Part shown: in pieces, positions 60,193 to 64,000 of the stretch | Numbering within the stretch: position 1 is the stretch's first letter | How the letters are laid out: each line of letters opens with the position of its first letter | Program-made: the position numbers and the translations under genes | NCBI RefSeq assembly: GCF_000346465.2 | Contig: NC_034014.1 | Span: 24,980,810 to 25,044,809 of the forward strand | Direction of reading: 5' to 3' | Source of the DNA: Prunus persica | Taxonomy: Eukaryota > Streptophyta > Magnoliopsida > Rosales > Rosaceae | DNA: 64,000 nucleotides | Notes under the pieces: model-generated | The model's database searches: none | The model's input: only the letters and a program-made list of their open reading frames with translations | Told to the model about the DNA's origin: nothing

Positions 60193-61874
60193 TTAACTTG
60201 CAGTCTTCGCCGCATCAGTGTGTGCCTTCCCCTCCATTTTCCTCTTCAAGGATTGCCTCAGATAGTCTCCATATCTAACTTTCTTGTACATCCGAAGGGA
60301 CCCTGGAGACTCCACCATATGATCAAATGGTTCCACTTCAACATCATCATGTGGGAAAAGAAATGTTGCATAAGATAGCCTCGCCCTGCTTTCAGTTGTC
60401 ACAGCTCTGTGCTCAATGCTTTTGTACTTTCCATTGCTCCATATCTGTCAGAGCAAGAACAAGTATGAAGCTCAAAGAAAAAAAATATTATTCTTCTCTT
60501 TTATAGTTCAATTAAGATCACTTTTCTATTTAAACTAAATGCAAGTTTTACCTCAACAACATCTCCCACATTCACAACGAGAGCGTTTGGAATTGGCTTC
60601 ACCGGCACCCATTCTCCTTCTTTTCGAATCTGTAATCCGGTTACATTGTCTTCTTGCATGAGTATGGTTATGGTGCTTGTGTCAGAGTGTGGACTTTTGC
60701 CTAGTACTTTATCAGGCATGCAACATGGTGGATAGTAGTTCACAAGCACACCTTGGACCAACTCTTGATGTAGTGCAAGAAGAGCATCCTTTTCCATCCC
60801 CATAATTAGAGATATATACCTTATGAGCTCCTCTCCAACTCTTTTAACTTCAATAGAATATGCCTCAATAGCCTCCCTTCACCAATACAATATTTATTAA
60901 CAAAATTGGAAGTTTGATTTTATGGGCTCAGTCGTCCACACGTGTGTAGATGATTCTAGACCATCGACAGGTATAAAACCCCACGCTTATTAACGGCTTT
61001 CAATCAGCTACTTATGAGTGGACTACTGAGACTACCATTTCTCTTTGAATTCATCTAATGTTTTCAAATTAAACATTACTCTATTTTTCCCCTGAGTTTT
61101 AGAAACATACTTGTATTCCTCTGGTGTGGTTGGCCAAAACTTAAGCTTTCTGTACTGAGACGGGTAAACGATAAGAAAAAGTAAATCAGACCAATCCAGT
61201 ATCTGCTCTTCTGAAACCACATACGCATGCCCGTAGCCTTGTATGTCGTCTGATGTCATAGCAACTTTATTCTTCTCTTCTACAGGAAGTTCAAAGAACT
61301 TTGCTGCAGCATCCTTCATGCCCTGCAACACTTCTGTTGCCACTCCATGATTTACCATCTGCAGCAAAGCTGATTTAACTTGACATGTTGCATTGAGAGA
61401 GTTTCTACTTGTAGGTCACTCTTTTGTGTGGAACTGTTATGATATGGATTATAAATTATAATATCAATTTGTTCACCAAATTTTCTTCCAAAATAATGTG
61501 TCATTAGTATCATACTGGACTCAGATATGAAGAAATGAAACATTGTCACATAACAAAATATGATAGATGATTTCAATATTTATTACCTGGAAAAAGCCCC
61601 ATTCTTTGCAAGCCAGATCAAGTTTGGTTAGCTCCTCCTTATGTCCTCTTGAGAGCAGAGAGAAATCAATTGTAGGAATTTCAGAAGAAAGATTACATGT
61701 ATGATCTGCATCCTTTGGCATGTCCTCTTGATTTTTAATAAGGTATCTTTCAGGGACATGCAAAGGGTCACTCTTTACTATTTCTTGAACATTTGGTACC
61801 GGCAGAGACGATCCAAAAGTTGGTGCAACTGCAACCTCCTCATGAATCAATGCTACATCTGTGTATGAACCCAT
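60193..61874 (-). CDS. SRG1-like 2OG-Fe(II) dioxygenase, array copy D
   Basis: Four exons: 61874-61587, 61358-61111, 60876-60552, 60444-60193, giving 370 aa, the longest of the four because of an extended N-terminus (MGSYTDVALIHEEVAVAPTF). Key residues are HSDTSTITILMQED, IEHRAV and ARLSYATF, with NYYPPC. A local difference is LGKSPHSD where copies A-C have LGLSPHSD, next to the Fe-binding His. Exon 3 carries GVLVNYYPP in place of ALRVNYYPQ. It is the most distal copy and shares the long N-terminal style with copy C, so C and D are probably sister copies. Confidence 0.92.
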
Positions 61875-62517
61875 GTTCTCTTTCTTGGATGGTTCAGTTT
61901 AGAAGTTCATCTCTAACTCTTAGAACCCAGAGTTTTATAGAGCAGTGCTTCAAATGGTGTCTGATTAGTTTTGTTTGTAAGCTGAAGTGCATCTTCATCT
62001 TGCCTGATTTTAAGATTCCTTTGTTGTTGTAACTTGTACAATTTGGAGCTTTCCTTCTGTTTTGTTTGGACATCAAATGCAGCTTAGTTGTGTTTATCGT
62101 ATCGTAACGGATGTTATGCAAATCGGCTTCAAACACTCTGTAAATGTTATCTGATTAGGTACAAACAATTATCCTTAAAATTATAACAGCTACAAGACGG
62201 ACCTTCTCAAAGTTAATGGATTTAAACTATGACACCCAATTGGCATTAAGGCCCCTCGCCAACAGGAAACTGCCATTTAATTTCTGTAGAGTAATTTCTA
62301 ATGGATCACATCATTTGGTCACATTATGTGATAGTTGATGTGTGACTTAAAAGTTGGCTTCTAACAGATCATAAAAAGAAAGTAGATCCAATCTTCTAAT
62401 GAAGAAAAAAAAAACAGAAGAACCTCACTTTTAAGTATAGAATAGTACTACAAAAGCCATTGGTTTCATTGCAGAACAATATATTTGACAATGTCTAAAA
62501 TCTCCTTCAGCCATTGC
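61875..62517. other. Spacer: copy D promoter and thaumatin-like gene 3' flank
   Basis: AT-rich, no supported gene, RNA or repeat. Confidence 0.5.
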
Positions 62518-63352
62518 TCATTGGGCAGGGCAGAAAGTGATGACGTACCGCGAAGCCCTGCATTTGTTAAGGCTGGAAGAGTCATCAAAAGCATAGCTAT
62601 AGGCCTTGGGACATATGGCCTTAAACAGATGCGCAAAAAGGGTTGGCTTGCAAGTGTTTGGATTTGCATAGCTTCCTGTGCAGCAATACTTAGCAGATTG
62701 CATAGCCAAGCAGGCACTTTTACACCCCACAACCCTGCCTCCTCTCCTCACTTCCAATGCTGATGGGCAGCAAACGTTCAAATCAACCTCACATGAGGCA
62801 ACACCACAGCCTATTCCACCACCGACCGGTTTCATTGACACAGGCAGATTAAATCCATCAACCAAGCTCACATCATAGAAATGCAGGGGTGAAGTTGATG
62901 ATCCGAGTGTCATTTCAACAACGGTTGCTGGAGGTACACCCCCTTTCCCCTGACAATGCAATTGGCCAAAACAATCGCCGGTCTCACAATTGCCTTTTCC
63001 ATCATTGTCAAATTGACAGCCCTGCCTGCCCCATATCCTTCCTGACCACTTCTCAGGCACATCAAGAACTAGTTCTTGGCCACTGCCGAGGTGGAAACCG
63101 CCACTTTGAGGAGTGGCTAGGCCTGCTGTGCCAAGTATACCAGGCCATATACTTTCATTGCAGTTGTTTACTAGAATGAGTTGAGCCCCATCTGCAACAA
63201 GAAAAACCCAATTAGAAACACAAAAAAGAAAACACAGTGCATGAATCAATAGAGTACAAGAAGTACATAGAAGAAGAAGATGAAGAATTACTTGTAATTG
63301 AGATTGGGGCTAAAAGGAAGAGTAGGGGGAAGAGAAAAGAGGAAGTTGGCAT
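62518..63352 (-). CDS. Thaumatin-like protein (PR-5 family)
   Basis: Secreted, disulfide-rich protein of the thaumatin/PR-5 family, often linked to defence or cell-wall glucan binding. Two exons, 63352-63292 and 63191-62518, give 244 aa. The short first exon encodes a signal peptide, [20 protein letters not shown], and exon 2 resumes [11 protein letters not shown]. The family signature [16 protein letters not shown] is at about residues 85-100. The acidic-cleft residues are visible in the expected order (Arg of GRIWGRQGC, Glu of TVVEMTL, Asp of [12 protein letters not shown]). I count 17 cysteines in the mature part instead of the usual 16; the extra one gives CC in LNVCCPS. No C-terminal GPI-like extension is present, so it is probably apoplastic or vacuolar. 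Confidence 0.93.
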
Positions 63353-63425
63353 TGATGTCTATATGGTGAGAAAGGGACTGAGAATTGGAGAAGTACTTCA
63401 TCTGAAAACACTTCACCACCACAAC

Positions 63426-63437
63426 TATATATATAAA
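63426..63437 (-). promoter_or_regulatory. TATA box of thaumatin-like gene
   Basis: TTTATATATATA on the minus strand, about 75-85 bp upstream of the ATG at 63352. Confidence 0.6.
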
Positions 63438-64000
63438 TTGAGACAACATCAAGCTTTTTAACATCCTCTCTTAACGTCTGTTTCAGTCTCTTTTGCTTTC
63501 TTTCTCAACCCTCTTTCCACTTTTACTTTCATGATGATAAAAGGGCATATATTCATTGCTTCCCATTGAGGGCTTTCTTTTCTCCACCACTATCTATAAA
63601 CAAATTTAAACTAAAATTTCTAAATTAAAAAAGAATTAACAAAAACACAGGACCTCTTTTCTGGTAGGGGTGAAGTTGAATGATGAAACTTTTACTTGGA
63701 TTACTTGATCCTCAATTTATTCCTGTGAATCAAATGCTTATGAAAGCAGAAAAATTTATGAACTATTTTAAATTACAAGTAGCAGCAGCTATATTGCAAA
63801 AGTGATATCATGTTAAGATACTACAAGTAATCTTCATCATTGTTTAAGATAAAGTGATTTCTAAAACACAATTATGCATCTTCCTTTACCAAATCACATC
63901 AAATCAAAGGATCTTTCTTTTGTGTCTCGGAAGTAGGTTTCAACAGAAACTGGCATGCATGCTTCTGATTGGAAAAGTTTGATTTGGGAATATAGAAGAA
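63438..64000. other. Upstream region of thaumatin-like gene
   Basis: AT-rich with no coding region. Presumed promoter of the thaumatin-like gene; nothing else recognised before the window ends. Confidence 0.5.

Larger units (their letters stand above)
51768..61874 (-). repeat. Tandem gene array of four dioxygenases
   Basis: Four head-to-tail gene units of roughly 2-3.5 kb with the same three intron positions and phases. Flanking phrases are also shared: 'caagcccactcaaagtcatca' appears downstream of both copy A and copy B and in the remnant at 51000. This marks duplication of gene plus 3' flank. Confidence 0.9.

Noticed and set aside
62518..63249. Unspliced reading of the thaumatin-like gene starting at 63249
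   Set aside because: That start is inside the intron; a clear acceptor at 63192 and an upstream exon give a proper signal peptide.
63237..63461. Plus-strand frame over the thaumatin-like signal exon
   Set aside because: It is the antisense shadow of the minus-strand first exon, whose splice and signal peptide fit the family.
1..64000. CRISPR arrays, bacterial operons, tRNA or rRNA genes
   Set aside because: No such structures were seen. The DNA is plant nuclear, and tRNA detection by eye is unreliable, so a tRNA scan could still find one.

Overview
This is plant nuclear DNA. Genes are split by AT-rich GT-AG introns, intergenic regions are long and AT-rich, and every protein with a recognisable family has its closest remembered relative among eudicots. 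The style of the repeats and proteins suggests a woody rosid, perhaps Rosaceae (Prunus-like); the species is an inference, not demonstrated. Nothing bacterial, viral or CRISPR-like was seen. Gene models were built by hand from frame, splice signals and exon phase, and each sums to a continuous reading frame.

Left part (1-17.2 kb): after about 2 kb of non-coding DNA lie, both on the minus strand, a mitochondrial m-AAA protease (FTSH3/10 type, 8 exons, 6521-2049) and a WRKY49-like transcription factor (9234-7369). A gene-poor 7.6 kb follows, with minisatellites, microsatellites and a three-copy tandem repeat. It ends at a tiny SIAMESE-related CDK inhibitor (16953-17141, plus) whose upstream region carries an E2F-type site.

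Middle part (18.5-36.2 kb): two LAC17-type laccases face each other (18566-20909 plus; 32841-30462 minus). They share exon phases and nearly all exon sizes, and both keep an miR397-like target site. Between them are FHY1, the phytochrome A nuclear-import factor (minus, with an FHY3/FAR1-type CACGCGC site and a G-box upstream), and a PAT16-like DHHC palmitoyltransferase (minus). A single-exon PCS1-like aspartic protease lies next to the second laccase.

Right-middle part (38-49.8 kb): an AVT1-type vacuolar amino-acid transporter (11 exons, minus), a small plastid protein with DnaJ-like zinc-finger motifs (minus), a RING/DUF1117 E3 ligase (minus), and the Hsp70 nucleotide-exchange factor Fes1A (plus) with two heat-shock-element modules upstream.

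Right part (50-64 kb): a tandem array of four SRG1-like 2-oxoglutarate/Fe(II) dioxygenases on the minus strand with identical intron positions. At its left edge is a scrambled block in which two broken dioxygenase remnants sit beside a duplicate of the Fes1A 3' end. Array copy A has lost its ancestral start codon frame and a normally conserved Tyr. The window ends with a thaumatin-like protein gene (minus).

Most genes are independent housekeeping or regulatory genes. The two themes are local duplication (laccases, dioxygenases, several short tandem repeats) and plausible promoter logic matching gene function (FHY1, Fes1A, SMR).
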